Positions 27,736 to 34,695 of a stretch of 64,000 nt of DNA are shown piece after piece. Position 1 is the stretch's first letter. Each line of letters starts with the position of its first letter. Source of the stretch: an uncultured Clostridia bacterium (GTDB lineage: Bacteria; Bacillota; Clostridia; Christensenellales; Borkfalkiaceae). The stretch is from contig CASEDP010000001.1 of the NCBI GenBank assembly GCA_949286835.1, positions 124,001 to 188,000 on the forward strand, in the 5' to 3' direction. A program made the translations under genes and the position numbers. Below the pieces are notes generated by a model. It was not told the origin of the DNA. It saw only the letters and a program-made list of their open reading frames with translations, and made no database searches.

Positions 27736-27763
27736 ATTATACCACAAATAGAGGCAATGTCAA
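27736..27763 (-). promoter_or_regulatory. Sigma-A promoter for ppa
   Basis: On the minus strand TTGACA, a 16-base spacer and TATAAT, 33 bases before the ATG. Confidence 0.75.
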
Positions 27764-27824
27764 ATGCCAAACGAAAATTTTCGCGCCATATTCGCACACT
27801 AACTTCAGTTATTTTCCCAAAAGA

Positions 27825-27860
27825 TCAAAAAAGACGGCAGGAATAAATATCCTTGCCGTC
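27825..27860 (-). terminator. Terminator after tRNA-Arg
   Basis: On the minus strand GACGGCAAGGA pairs with TTCCTGCCGTC and is followed by TTTTTT, directly downstream of the tRNA. Confidence 0.93.
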
Positions 27861-27866
27861 TTTTTT

Positions 27867-27941
27867 TGGTACTCCCGCTGGGAATCGAACCCGGAACGGC
27901 CCCTTAGGAGGGGGCTGTTATATCCATTTAACTACGGAAGC
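27867..27941 (-). tRNA. tRNA-Arg(CCU)
   Basis: A complete cloverleaf is seen on the minus strand. The acceptor GCTTCCG pairs with CGGGAGT (two G-T pairs), the anticodon stem GCCCC/GGGGC encloses CTCCTAA with anticodon CCT, the T-arm is normal, and CCA is encoded at 27867-27869. It reads AGG codons. Unlike three other tRNA genes here, its 3' flank holds only a simple terminator. Confidence 0.97.
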
Positions 27942-27961
27942 ATATTTATTAAAGCTTTAAT

Positions 27962-27990
27962 ATAATACAACAAACTCCCATAAAAATCAA
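27962..27990 (-). promoter_or_regulatory. Promoter for tRNA-Arg(CCU)
   Basis: On the minus strand TTGATT, a 17-base spacer and TATTAT, 20 bases before the tRNA. Confidence 0.6.
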
Positions 27991-28111
27991 CTCATTTTCC
28001 GTACAATAGAAAATAAAATTTATATTTCGGGAAAGCGGCGCTCCCCGCCCTCCGCTTTCAGCAGAAATTCAGAACCTTCTTCCCTCCTCCGCGCAAATTA
28101 TTACATAAAAA

Positions 28112-28146
28112 TTGAAACAGGGCTTTCGGAAAAACCCGAAAGCCCT
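28112..28146 (-). terminator. Terminator after gap
   Basis: On the minus strand GGGCTTTCGG and CCGAAAGCCC form a long stem around a T-rich loop, with TGTTTC and further T downstream. Confidence 0.75.
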
Positions 28147-28162
28147 TGAATTTCAGTTTAAC

Positions 28163-29179
28163 TTACGCAAGTTCAGCGAAGTACTTGATAGTCCTTACCA
28201 TCTGGGAGGTATAAGAATTCTCGTTGTCGTACCAGGAAACAACCTTTACGAGGGTTGTGCCGTCGCCGATGGGCATACACTTTGTCTGGGTTGCATCGAA
28301 GAGCGAACCATAGGTGATGCCTACGATATCGCTGGAGACGATTTCGTCCTCGGTATAGCCATAGGATGCGGAGGAAGCAGCCTTCATTGCAGCGTTGACG
28401 GTTGCAGCGTCTACTTCGCCTTCGCATACTGCAACGAGCTGGGTAAGCGAACCGGTGGGTACGGGTACGCGCTGTGCGCAGCCGTCAAGCACGCCGTTGA
28501 GTTCGGGAATAACAAGACCGATTGCCTTTGCCGCGCCGGTGGAGTTGGGAACGATGTTTACGGCAGCCGCTCTTGCTCTCCTGAGGTCGCCCTTGCGATG
28601 AGGTCCGTCGAGAACCATCTGGTCGCCGGTATATGCGTGAATGGTGGTCATATAGCCCTTCTTAATCTTGCAGAGCTTGTTGAGAGCAGCAGCCATAGGT
28701 GCGAGGCAGTTAGTCGTGCAGCTTGCTGCCGAGATAACCGTATCGGTGGGCTTAAGCGTCTTTTCGTTTACGCTGTAGACAATTGTAGGAAGGTCGTTGC
28801 CTGCAGGTGCGGAAATAACGCACTTCTTTGCGCCTGCCTTGATGTGTGCAGAAGCCTTTTCCTTAGACGTATAGAAGCCGGTGCATTCAAGGACAACGTC
28901 CACGCCAACCTCTCCCCAAGGAAGATTTGCTGCATCCTTCTCTGCATAGATCTTGATGCACTTGCCGTTTACGGTGATGCTGTCTTCACCCGCGACAACG
29001 GAATCAGCGTACTTATATCTGCCCTGGGCAGAATCGTACTTCAGAAGGTGAGCGAGCATCTTGGGGCTGGTTAAATCGTTAATAGCTACGATTTCATATC
29101 CCTCAGCATCAAACATCTGTCTGAAAGCAAGACGACCGATACGGCCGAAACCGTTGATAGCAACTTTTACATTTGCCAT
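28163..29179 (-). CDS. gap: Glyceraldehyde-3-phosphate dehydrogenase
   Basis: Glycolytic enzyme that oxidises glyceraldehyde-3-phosphate with NAD and phosphate. The N-terminal Rossmann motif is [13 protein letters not shown], with INDLTSP supporting NAD use. The catalytic cysteine lies in [10 protein letters not shown], and the C-terminal domain has [14 protein letters not shown] start at the ATG at 29179 ([11 protein letters not shown], 338 aa) with GGAGG eight bases upstream. It is a single gene with its own promoter, divergent from fba. Confidence 0.98.
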   Translation of the reverse strand: MANVKVAINGFGRIGRLAFRQMFDAEGYEIVAINDLTSPKMLAHLLKYDSAQGRYKYADSVVAGEDSITVNGKCIKIYAEKDAANLPWGEVGVDVVLECTGFYTSKEKASAHIKAGAKKCVISAPAGNDLPTIVYSVNEKTLKPTDTVISAASCTTNCLAPMAAALNKLCKIKKGYMTTIHAYTGDQMVLDGPHRKGDLRRARAAAVNIVPNSTGAAKAIGLVIPELNGVLDGCAQRVPVPTGSLTQLVAVCEGEVDAATVNAAMKAASSASYGYTEDEIVSSDIVGITYGSLFDATQTKCMPIGDGTTLVKVVSWYDNENSYTSQMVRTIKYFAELA

Positions 29180-29223
29180 ATTGAATTCCTCCAATAAATA
29201 TTAGTATCTTTTTTAGCGTATTC

Positions 29224-29252
29224 ATTATATCAAATGCCTCAATTTAAGTCAA
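29224..29252 (-). promoter_or_regulatory. Sigma-A promoter for gap
   Basis: On the minus strand TTGACT, a 17-base spacer and TATAAT, 44 bases before the ATG. Confidence 0.75.
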
Positions 29253-29382
29253 CAATTATACAAAAAAATTGCCTGCATAATGACAATTTTTAGTATTTTT
29301 CAGTTAAATTGTTCCTATTGAGCATTTTTAACCGCGCTATGTAATTATCTGCGAAAAAATAAAAACATTTTCGAGCATATGC

Positions 29383-29411
29383 TTGAAATTTGCAGACATT
29401 TGAATTATACT
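29383..29411 (+). promoter_or_regulatory. Sigma-A promoter for fba
   Basis: TTGAAA, a 17-base spacer and TATACT, 56 bases before the fba ATG. Confidence 0.65.
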
Positions 29412-29467
29412 TATATATGCGAAGACATAGTCTTATATATTTATTTATGTATTAACGGAGGTTTTTT

Positions 29468-30334
29468 ATGACATTAGTTTCGGCAAAGGATATGCTCGAA
29501 AAAGCAAGAGACGGCAAATATGCGGTAGGACAGTTCAACATCAACAACCTGGAATGGACAAAGTCCATTTTACAGACCGCTGAAGAGTTAAAGGCTCCCG
29601 TAATCTTAGGCGTCTCCGAGGGCGCCGGAAAGTATATGACGGGTTTCAAGACGGTTGCCGCTATGGTAAAGGCAATGATAGAAGAGATGAACATCACCGT
29701 TCCCGTTGCCCTTCACCTTGACCACGGTACATACGACGGCTGCTATAAGTGCATAAAGGCGGGCTTCTCCTCCATTATGTTTGACGGCTCACACCTCCCC
29801 ATCGACGAAAATATCGCAAAGACCAAAGAGCTCGTAGCAGTTACGAAGCAGCTCGGGCTCTCACTCGAGGCAGAAGTCGGCGCAATCGGAGGCGAAGAAG
29901 ACGGCGTCGTAGGCAAGGGCGAATGTGCGGATCCCGAAGAATGTAAGAAAATTGCCGATCTCGGCGTTACTATGCTTGCTGCAGGCATCGGCAACATTCA
30001 CGGCAAGTACCCCGCTAACTGGGAAGGTCTCTCCTTTGAGACGCTCGCCGCAGTCAAGGAAAAGGTAGGCAATATGCCACTTGTCCTCCACGGCGGCACA
30101 GGTATCCCCACCGATATGATTAAGAAGGCAATCTCCCTCGGCGTTGCTAAGATAAACGTAAACACCGAATGTCAGCTTGCATTCCAGGAAGCTACGAGAA
30201 AGTATGTCGAAGAGGGCAAGGACCTCGTAGGCAAGGGCTTCGACCCCAGAAAATTGCTCGCTCCCGGCGCAGCCGCAATCAAGGAAACCGTCAAGGAAAA
30301 GATGGAAATCTTCGGCTGCATAGGCAAGGCGTAA
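29468..30334 (+). CDS. fba: Class II fructose-1,6-bisphosphate aldolase
   Basis: Zinc-dependent glycolytic aldolase. The first zinc histidine lies in ALHLDHGTYDGC, and the later metal and phosphate residues are seen in IGNIHGKYP and VLHGGTGIP, followed by KINVNTE. At 288 aa it matches the short class II form common in Firmicutes. GGAGG lies six bases before the ATG. It sits beside but is divergent from gap, so the two glycolytic genes can be controlled separately. Confidence 0.97.
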   Translation: MTLVSAKDMLEKARDGKYAVGQFNINNLEWTKSILQTAEELKAPVILGVSEGAGKYMTGFKTVAAMVKAMIEEMNITVPVALHLDHGTYDGCYKCIKAGFSSIMFDGSHLPIDENIAKTKELVAVTKQLGLSLEAEVGAIGGEEDGVVGKGECADPEECKKIADLGVTMLAAGIGNIHGKYPANWEGLSFETLAAVKEKVGNMPLVLHGGTGIPTDMIKKAISLGVAKINVNTECQLAFQEATRKYVEEGKDLVGKGFDPRKLLAPGAAAIKETVKEKMEIFGCIGKA

Positions 30335-30355
30335 ATCTGACCCATAATAATTCAA

Positions 30356-30384
30356 CCTCCCGCAGATTGCGGGAGGTTTTTATT
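30356..30384 (+). terminator. Terminator after fba
   Basis: CCTCCCGC and GCGGGAGG pair around a 5-base loop, followed by TTTTTATTT. Confidence 0.93.
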
Positions 30385-30445
30385 TCTCCAACTTTTGTTG
30401 CCGCGCGAAGAGATATTTTTTCAATTTCTGCCCATTCTAAGTTAG

Positions 30446-30859
30446 ATGAAAAAGTTAAAAACTATTATCTTCCTTCCCCTCATTCTGTGCGCGATGCTTG
30501 CCTGCGCATTTACATTCGACAGAACCTCTACGCTCACCGATCTAACCCACCCATATATAAACACTTATGAATGCACGTCGGCAAGGCTGGGCGACGAGGA
30601 CCTGCTTGAAAAATATGAGTACTTTACGATAACTTTCCTTGACGAAAGAACGCTGGAAGTGAGCTTCAAAAAGCAGGGCGGCAACCGCCACGCATACACC
30701 TGCGAATATACCGTAGACGAAAAAACGCAGGAACTCACCGCAGAGCTAGGCATTTTCGGCTTTAAATTCAGGCAGTCGGCAATCATAGAAAACGGAAAAT
30801 TCACACTATGTATGCCCGTACTCGGCAAGCCGCTTATTATGGTGTTCGAAGTACAATAA
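30446..30859 (+). CDS. Small exported protein of unknown function
   Basis: A 137-aa product with a signal peptide (MKKLKTIIFLPLILCAMLAC). A weak lipobox MLAC would put a lipid on C20; otherwise it is simply secreted or anchored. The rest is a beta-rich domain of about 110 residues with a duplicated look (YTCEYTVDEKTQELTAE), and resembles small lipocalin-like exported proteins only in general form. No strong ribosome binding site is visible. It stands alone between the fba terminator and a shared hairpin. Function not recognised. Confidence 0.65.
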   Translation: MKKLKTIIFLPLILCAMLACAFTFDRTSTLTDLTHPYINTYECTSARLGDEDLLEKYEYFTITFLDERTLEVSFKKQGGNRHAYTCEYTVDEKTQELTAELGIFGFKFRQSAIIENGKFTLCMPVLGKPLIMVFEVQ

Positions 30860-30890
30860 AACCGCACCCCGACGGAATGCGGCATAATTT
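30858..30890. terminator. Possible bidirectional terminator between convergent small genes
   Basis: CCGCA and TGCGG pair over an 11-base loop, with TTTTAT on the minus side and TAATTTTT on the plus side. The stem is only five pairs long. Confidence 0.5.
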
Positions 30891-30891
30891 T

Positions 30892-31257
30892 TCAGTTTTC
30901 CTCTTCGGGTCTGTAATTACCCGTTATCTCCTCCACGCCCTCGTCGTCGACCCTGGTAAGAATGGCATCCTGCGCCGCATTCTTTTCGTCGTCCTGCCTG
31001 TCGGGCATTGTCTCGATATCGTCAATACTCATCTGGTGATGGGCAATTTCCTTTGCGGAGACATCGAACATATCCACATCGTAAAAGGCAATGTCATATT
31101 CCATCTTGGCAATTTCGCCGTCGGAATAAGCCGAACCGAGGTGTATCTTCTCCTCCTTACGCCTAGCGTTTCTCCTTACGGCAAACACAATATATGCAAT
31201 AAACAGTGCAAGAAACAGCCCGCCTGCACATATGAGCATTATTTCCTTTGTTCCCAT
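30892..31257 (-). CDS. Single-pass membrane protein of unknown function
   Basis: A 121-aa product with one N-terminal membrane helix (about residues 6-27) and the basic stop RRNARRKEEK, followed by an acidic cytoplasmic domain rich in Asp and Glu. No family is recognised. The -10 box of a consensus promoter ends six bases before the ATG at 31257, so the transcript may be leaderless. It is divergent from murG, 101 bases away. Confidence 0.65.
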   Translation of the reverse strand: MGTKEIMLICAGGLFLALFIAYIVFAVRRNARRKEEKIHLGSAYSDGEIAKMEYDIAFYDVDMFDVSAKEIAHHQMSIDDIETMPDRQDDEKNAAQDAILTRVDDEGVEEITGNYRPEEEN

Positions 31258-31263
31258 ACCTAT

Positions 31264-31292
31264 ATTTTAATGCCCGGAAGCGGCTTTGTCAA
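31264..31292 (-). promoter_or_regulatory. Promoter overlapping the start of the 121-aa membrane protein
   Basis: On the minus strand perfect TTGACA, a 17-base spacer and TAAAAT, followed by only six bases (ATAGGT) before the ATG. Confidence 0.75.
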
Positions 31293-31358
31293 TCATTATT
31301 GTTTATTATCCTCCCCGCGCCTTACATAAAAGACAGATATTGAAAATATAATATTGCG

Positions 31359-32399
31359 ATGAAAAAAATTATGTTTTGCGGCGGCGGAAGCGCCGGACAC
31401 GTTACGCCAAACCTTGCTATTTGCGACGAACTGAAGGATAAAGCCGAGGTATGCTATCTCGGAACAGACGGAATAGAGAAAGAGCTGTGCACAAAAGCCG
31501 ACATCAGATTTTCGGAATACGATGCGGTAAAGCTTGTGCGCGGCAAATTTTTTTGCAACCTTGCCATCCCGTTCAAACTTATTGCAAGCATAAGACAATG
31601 CAGGAGAATACTGAGCGAAGAAAAACCCGACCTGCTGTTCTGCAAGGGCGGATATGTAAGTCTTGCACCCGCAATTGCCGCAAGCAGACTTCAAATACCC
31701 GTTCTCACGCACGAATCGGACATTTCTGCGGGGCTTGCGAACAAACTGATGGCGCGCAGGTGCCAAAGGGTGCTTACCACCTTTCCCGTCACCGCCGCGC
31801 GTTTTAAAAACGGCGTATGCACCGGCTCACCTATGCGCTCTTCGCTGTTCGGCAGAGATAAAGCTGAAAGCAAGCGCAAGCTCGGGCTCGATATGCGCCC
31901 GACAATACTCTTTTTCGGCGGCGGAAGCGGCTCAGAAAGTATAAACGATTGCCTGTTAGCTCGCCTTGCCTGCCTTTGCAACAAATACAATATAATACAT
32001 CTCTGCGGCAAAGGAAACAAAAAGGACTGCAAAATCCGCGGATTTATCCAGCTCGAATTTGCCGACGATATGGGGCTGATATACGCCGCCTGCGACTATG
32101 CCGTGGCGCGCTGCGGCTCAAATTCGGCAAACGAGCTCATTTCGCTGCGCATCCCCACCTTATTTATTCCGCTGGAAAATTCTTCAAGCCGCGGCGACCA
32201 GGCGGAAAATGCTGAATATTTCAGATCGGCAGGACTTTGCAGAGTACTGCACGAGAGCGAACTGACGCCGCAGAGACTGTCGGAAGAGGTCGACGCGCTC
32301 GTCGCCGACGAAAAATTAAAAACCGCACTGGAGAGATTTGTCCCCAAGTGCGGCAACGTTAACATATTGAGAGAGATTGAACGGGCGCTCAGGCAATGA
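31359..32399 (+). CDS. murG: UDP-GlcNAc--undecaprenyl-MurNAc-pentapeptide GlcNAc transferase
   Basis: MurG adds GlcNAc to lipid I to make lipid II on the inner membrane face. The N-terminal glycine-rich loop is GGGSAGHVTPN, the second is FFGGGSGSESIN, and the UDP-GlcNAc site contains CGSNSANELISLRIPTLFIP. It has 346 aa, near the usual 350-370. It lies alone, about 11 kb from the dcw cluster. The only -10-like box (TATAAT, 31347-31352) ends six bases before the ATG and no ribosome site is seen, so it may be leaderless. Its stop overlaps the convergent mntP by 11 bases. Confidence 0.95.
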   Translation: MKKIMFCGGGSAGHVTPNLAICDELKDKAEVCYLGTDGIEKELCTKADIRFSEYDAVKLVRGKFFCNLAIPFKLIASIRQCRRILSEEKPDLLFCKGGYVSLAPAIAASRLQIPVLTHESDISAGLANKLMARRCQRVLTTFPVTAARFKNGVCTGSPMRSSLFGRDKAESKRKLGLDMRPTILFFGGGSGSESINDCLLARLACLCNKYNIIHLCGKGNKKDCKIRGFIQLEFADDMGLIYAACDYAVARCGSNSANELISLRIPTLFIPLENSSSRGDQAENAEYFRSAGLCRVLHESELTPQRLSEEVDALVADEKLKTALERFVPKCGNVNILREIERALRQ

Positions 32400-32982
32400 C
32401 GCCCTCTATGAGTATTTTCAGACCGATGCCGACAAGCACAAGTCCGCCGATGATTTCGGCAATGCAAGTTTTGTTCTTGAACAGCTTGCCCACCTTTCTT
32501 CCTATGATGAGCCCGACGATGCTGAGCACAAACGTCGTAACGCCTATAAGCGAGACATAGCCGAAGATGCTCACATTGTCTATGCCCGTCATTGCAAGCG
32601 TAAGTCCGACGGCGAGAGCATCAATGCTCGTCGCAACGCCCTGAAGAGCTACCTCGTGATAGGTAAATTTCTTCGGGGCGACCTCTTCTTGCCCGCTTCT
32701 AAGCTCTTTTATTCCGTCGAGCACCATCTTCCCGCCGATAATCAAAAGCAGACCGAACGCAACGAAGTGGTCGAATGCATCGATATACGCCGCAAAGAGC
32801 GAGCCAAGAAAGTAACCGCAGAGAGGCATTAACGCCTGGAACAGACCGAAAGTCAGCGGAATGGTTATGGCTTTGCGCTTGTTCAAATCTCCGTAACACA
32901 TACCGTCCGTAACAGAAACAGCAAAGGCGTCCATCGAGAGAGAGACGCCTATTAAAAATACCTGCAAAATTAACGCCCACAT
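32389..32982 (-). CDS. mntP: Manganese efflux pump MntP
   Basis: A six-helix membrane protein of the MntP (DUF204) family that exports manganese. Two inverted-repeat halves are visible, each with the conserved aspartate motif: SLSMDAFAVSV near residue 18 and GVATSIDALAVGL near residue 115. The length of 197 aa matches the family. I start at the ATG at 32982 (MWALILQ); an ATG three codons earlier is also possible. No yybP-ykoY manganese riboswitch pattern was recognised upstream. Convergent with murG, overlapping by 11 bases. Confidence 0.93.
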   Translation of the reverse strand: MWALILQVFLIGVSLSMDAFAVSVTDGMCYGDLNKRKAITIPLTFGLFQALMPLCGYFLGSLFAAYIDAFDHFVAFGLLLIIGGKMVLDGIKELRSGQEEVAPKKFTYHEVALQGVATSIDALAVGLTLAMTGIDNVSIFGYVSLIGVTTFVLSIVGLIIGRKVGKLFKNKTCIAEIIGGLVLVGIGLKILIEGVIA

Positions 32983-33081
32983 ATATATCATTATACTTTA
33001 TGTGCGTCGTTATGTAAATATTTTAAAGCAGGAAAATTATAAAAATTATTTTAAAAAAATCAAAATAATGCTTAAAATCGT

Positions 33082-33110
33082 TTGGCATTTAAATATAAAT
33101 TAAGTATAAT
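33082..33110 (+). promoter_or_regulatory. Promoter for tRNA-Pro(AGG)
   Basis: TTGGCA, a 17-base spacer and TATAAT, 18 bases before the tRNA. Confidence 0.75.
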
Positions 33111-33128
33111 ATATAGCGTTAACGGCGC

Positions 33129-33205
33129 TGAGGTGTAGCGCAGTTTGGTAGCGCGTCTGGTTAGGGACCAGAAGGTCGTGGGTTCAAGTCCCGTCACCTC
33201 AACCA
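33129..33205 (+). tRNA. tRNA-Pro with anticodon AGG
   Basis: A full cloverleaf of 77 bases. The acceptor TGAGGTG pairs with CACCTCA, the anticodon stem TCTGG/CCAGA encloses TTAGGGA, and CCA is encoded. The anticodon is AGG, where most Gram-positive tRNA-Pro genes have TGG in the same loop. A34 would need deamination to inosine by TadA to read CCU, CCC and CCA. Confidence 0.95.
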
Positions 33206-33243
33206 AAAGAGAGCAAGTTAGTACTTAACTTGCTCTCTTTGTA
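33206..33243 (+). terminator. Terminator-like hairpin after tRNA-Pro
   Basis: AAGAGAGCAAGTTA pairs with TAACTTGCTCTCTT around GTACT; the T-run is short (TTTGT). Confidence 0.75.
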
Positions 33244-33349
33244 TGTAATAGTACGCCTTGCATAGTCAGATTTATTGCCGCAGGTGCAATAAAGTCGGCC
33301 TCTCGGCATAATTTGTCCTTTAAATACACAGAAAAAGACGTCATTTGAC

Positions 33350-33378
33350 TTGTCTTTTGCAAGAAAATGTGATATATT
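33350..33378 (+). promoter_or_regulatory. Promoter for tRNA-Gly(CCC)
   Basis: TTGTCT, a 17-base spacer and TATATT, 12 bases before the tRNA. Confidence 0.55.
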
Positions 33379-33390
33379 AAATATGTTGAT

Positions 33391-33465
33391 GCAGGCGTCG
33401 CCTAGCGGTATGGCGTCAGCTTCCCAAGCTGATTACGGCGGGTCCGACTCCCGTCGCCTGCTCCA
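33391..33465 (+). tRNA. tRNA-Gly(CCC)
   Basis: A full cloverleaf of 75 bases. The acceptor GCAGGCG pairs with CGCCTGC, the anticodon stem TCAGC/GCTGA encloses TTCCCAA with anticodon CCC, and CCA is encoded. The segment from T-loop C56 to CCA (33445-33465) is copied again at 33659-33679. Confidence 0.97.
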
Positions 33466-33679
33466 AAAAAAGACAGCCTCCGTTATTCGGGGGTTGTCTT
33501 TTTTTAGTTTAAGTGACTTGCGACGGGGGTCGGGGGTTGGGAGGCGTTTTGCGGAAGCAAAACGGTTTGCGCAGGTTAAATTCACATAAAAGTTTTTGCC
33601 CAATCGCAAACTGAACGATGGACACCCATCGTTCACCGGGGCGCGTCCGCTAAAGGCGCGACTCCCGTCGCCAGCTCCA
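33445..33679 (+). mobile_element. tRNA-tail element, copy 1 (at tRNA-Gly)
   Basis: A 214-bp unit bounded by two copies of the tRNA-Gly 3' end (33445-33465 and 33659-33679, 20 of 21 bases alike). In order it holds the tRNA tail, a terminator (33472-33505), an inverted copy of the tail (33520-33532), a core of 126 bp (33533-33658), and the second tail. The inverted copy pairs with 33659-33671 in 13 pairs with one G-T. The core contains a GGAA-capped hairpin (33545-33564), the pair GTTTGCG/CGCAAAC (33565-33571 with 33605-33611), and a 10-bp hairpin (33612-33635). It encodes no protein. The core recurs at 48837-48960. Whether it is truly mobile is inference. Confidence 0.75.
33472..33505 (+). terminator. 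Terminator after tRNA-Gly
   Basis: GACAGCCTCCG pairs with CGGGGGTTGTC (two G-T) around TTATT, followed by seven T. Confidence 0.9.
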
Positions 33680-33879
33680 ATCCAAAACCGAGGATAAGGG
33701 CGCTTCTTGCGCCCTTTCTTCTTATCTCGGACTTCGGTCATTCACGTCATTGTAAACCCCCTCATCCTCGCAATTGAAAGAACACAATCTGCAACCCTTC
33801 TGCACGGTTTTTTGAGAGCATTTCACACAATGCTCCAAAAAACAACCTCCGCTACTTTGAGGGGTTGTTTTCTTTATAA
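33680..33879 (+). other. Non-coding tail region with two terminator-like hairpins
   Basis: No gene is supported in these 200 bases. After the second tRNA-Gly tail there is a strong hairpin at 33689-33730 (inner AAGGGCGC/GCGCCCTT, T-rich tail). At 33834-33876 GCTCCA and A-rich sequence precede AACAACCTCC/GGGGTTGTTT. This arrangement closely resembles the CCA end and terminator of the real tRNA-Gly (33460-33505) and may be a decayed third tail. The stretch between shows nothing else. Confidence 0.6.
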
Positions 33880-33920
33880 CGAAAAAAAATAAGACACAGA
33901 CAAAGCTCTGTGTCTTATTT
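33880..33920 (-). terminator. Terminator after tRNA-Leu(AAG)
   Basis: On the minus strand AATAAGACACAGA pairs with TCTGTGTCTTATT, followed by a run of T. Confidence 0.92.
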
Positions 33921-33921
33921 T

Positions 33922-34004
33922 TGGTGCACTCAACAGGAGTTGAACCTGCATGGTCGCCCACAAGATCCTTAGTCTTGCGCGTCTGCCAATTCCGCCATGA
34001 GTGC
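33922..34004 (-). tRNA. tRNA-Leu with anticodon AAG
   Basis: A full cloverleaf of 83 bases on the minus strand with a long variable arm. The acceptor GCACTCA pairs with TGAGTGC, the anticodon stem CAAGA/TCTTG encloses CTAAGGA with anticodon AAG, and CCA is encoded. A34 is expected to become inosine and read CUU, CUC and CUA. Confidence 0.96.
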
Positions 34005-34028
34005 GTGCCGCTTTTCAAAAGCATTGAT

Positions 34029-34057
34029 ATTCTATAATATTTTAAGACATAAGTCAA
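34029..34057 (-). promoter_or_regulatory. Promoter for tRNA-Leu(AAG)
   Basis: On the minus strand TTGACT, a 17-base spacer and TAGAAT, 24 bases before the tRNA. Confidence 0.7.
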
Positions 34058-34107
34058 GCTAAAAAAGCTGCAATATGGAGAAAAATTTAAAATTTTCTCA
34101 ATTATTT

Positions 34108-34695
34108 TTATGGCAATATTTTTGTGACGAGCTTTTCAACTTTACGCCTCAATCTGCAGATATCCCCGTCGTTTTCTATGACAGTGCAGCCGTCGAATGA
34201 GCCATTATCATAGTCGAACTGCTTTGCCATACGCCTTTCAACCTCTTTCCTTGACAGCCCGTCGCGGCGCATAACCTCTGCAATTCTCTCCTCTTTTCGG
34301 CGCAGGACGACGACAACGCCGTCAAAATACGACTGATAGCCGCCCTCAAACAGAAGCGGCACCTCGAAAAAGCAAAGCCCCTTGCCCGCCGACCTTGAGA
34401 ACATCTCCTTAAATATGGCGGGATGAGTTATCGCATTGAGCCTTTCAAGCTTCTCCGCGTCGCCGAACACCTCTTCGGCGAGTTTTTTTCTGTCAAGACT
34501 GCCGTCCGAAGAGACTATTTTATCGCCGAACTCCGCCGCAAGCCCCGCGACGAACTTTCTGTCGCGCACAAGGTCGGCATAAATTCCGTCGCAGGAAAAA
34601 ACGGGATAGCCGAGCTCGGCAATAAGAGTGCAGACAGTCGACTTTCCGCTGCCTATGCCGCCCGTCAAGGCAATCCTGACATCACTTTGCTTCAT
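34108..34695 (-). CDS. coaE: Dephospho-CoA kinase
   Basis: Last step of coenzyme A synthesis: ATP-dependent phosphorylation of dephospho-CoA. The P-loop ALTGGIGSGKST begins at residue 9, DGIYADLV follows, and the CoA-binding lid has RRDGLSRKEVERRM. The length of 195 aa is standard. Its ATG at 34695 overlaps the end of polA by 14 bases, so the two are translationally coupled, an arrangement seen in other Firmicutes. Confidence 0.95.
   Translation of the reverse strand: MKQSDVRIALTGGIGSGKSTVCTLIAELGYPVFSCDGIYADLVRDRKFVAGLAAEFGDKIVSSDGSLDRKKLAEEVFGDAEKLERLNAITHPAIFKEMFSRSAGKGLCFFEVPLLFEGGYQSYFDGVVVVLRRKEERIAEVMRRDGLSRKEVERRMAKQFDYDNGSFDGCTVIENDGDICRLRRKVEKLVTKILP

Noticed and set aside
32992..33110. 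Manganese riboswitch before mntP
   Set aside because: The region is A/T-rich without the conserved loops of the yybP-ykoY class, and it also carries the tRNA-Pro promoter on the other strand.
33433..33741. Minus-strand frame across tRNA-Gly and the tail element
   Set aside because: It reads antisense through a tRNA; peptides ending like SRRRESDPP are a well-known tRNA artefact.
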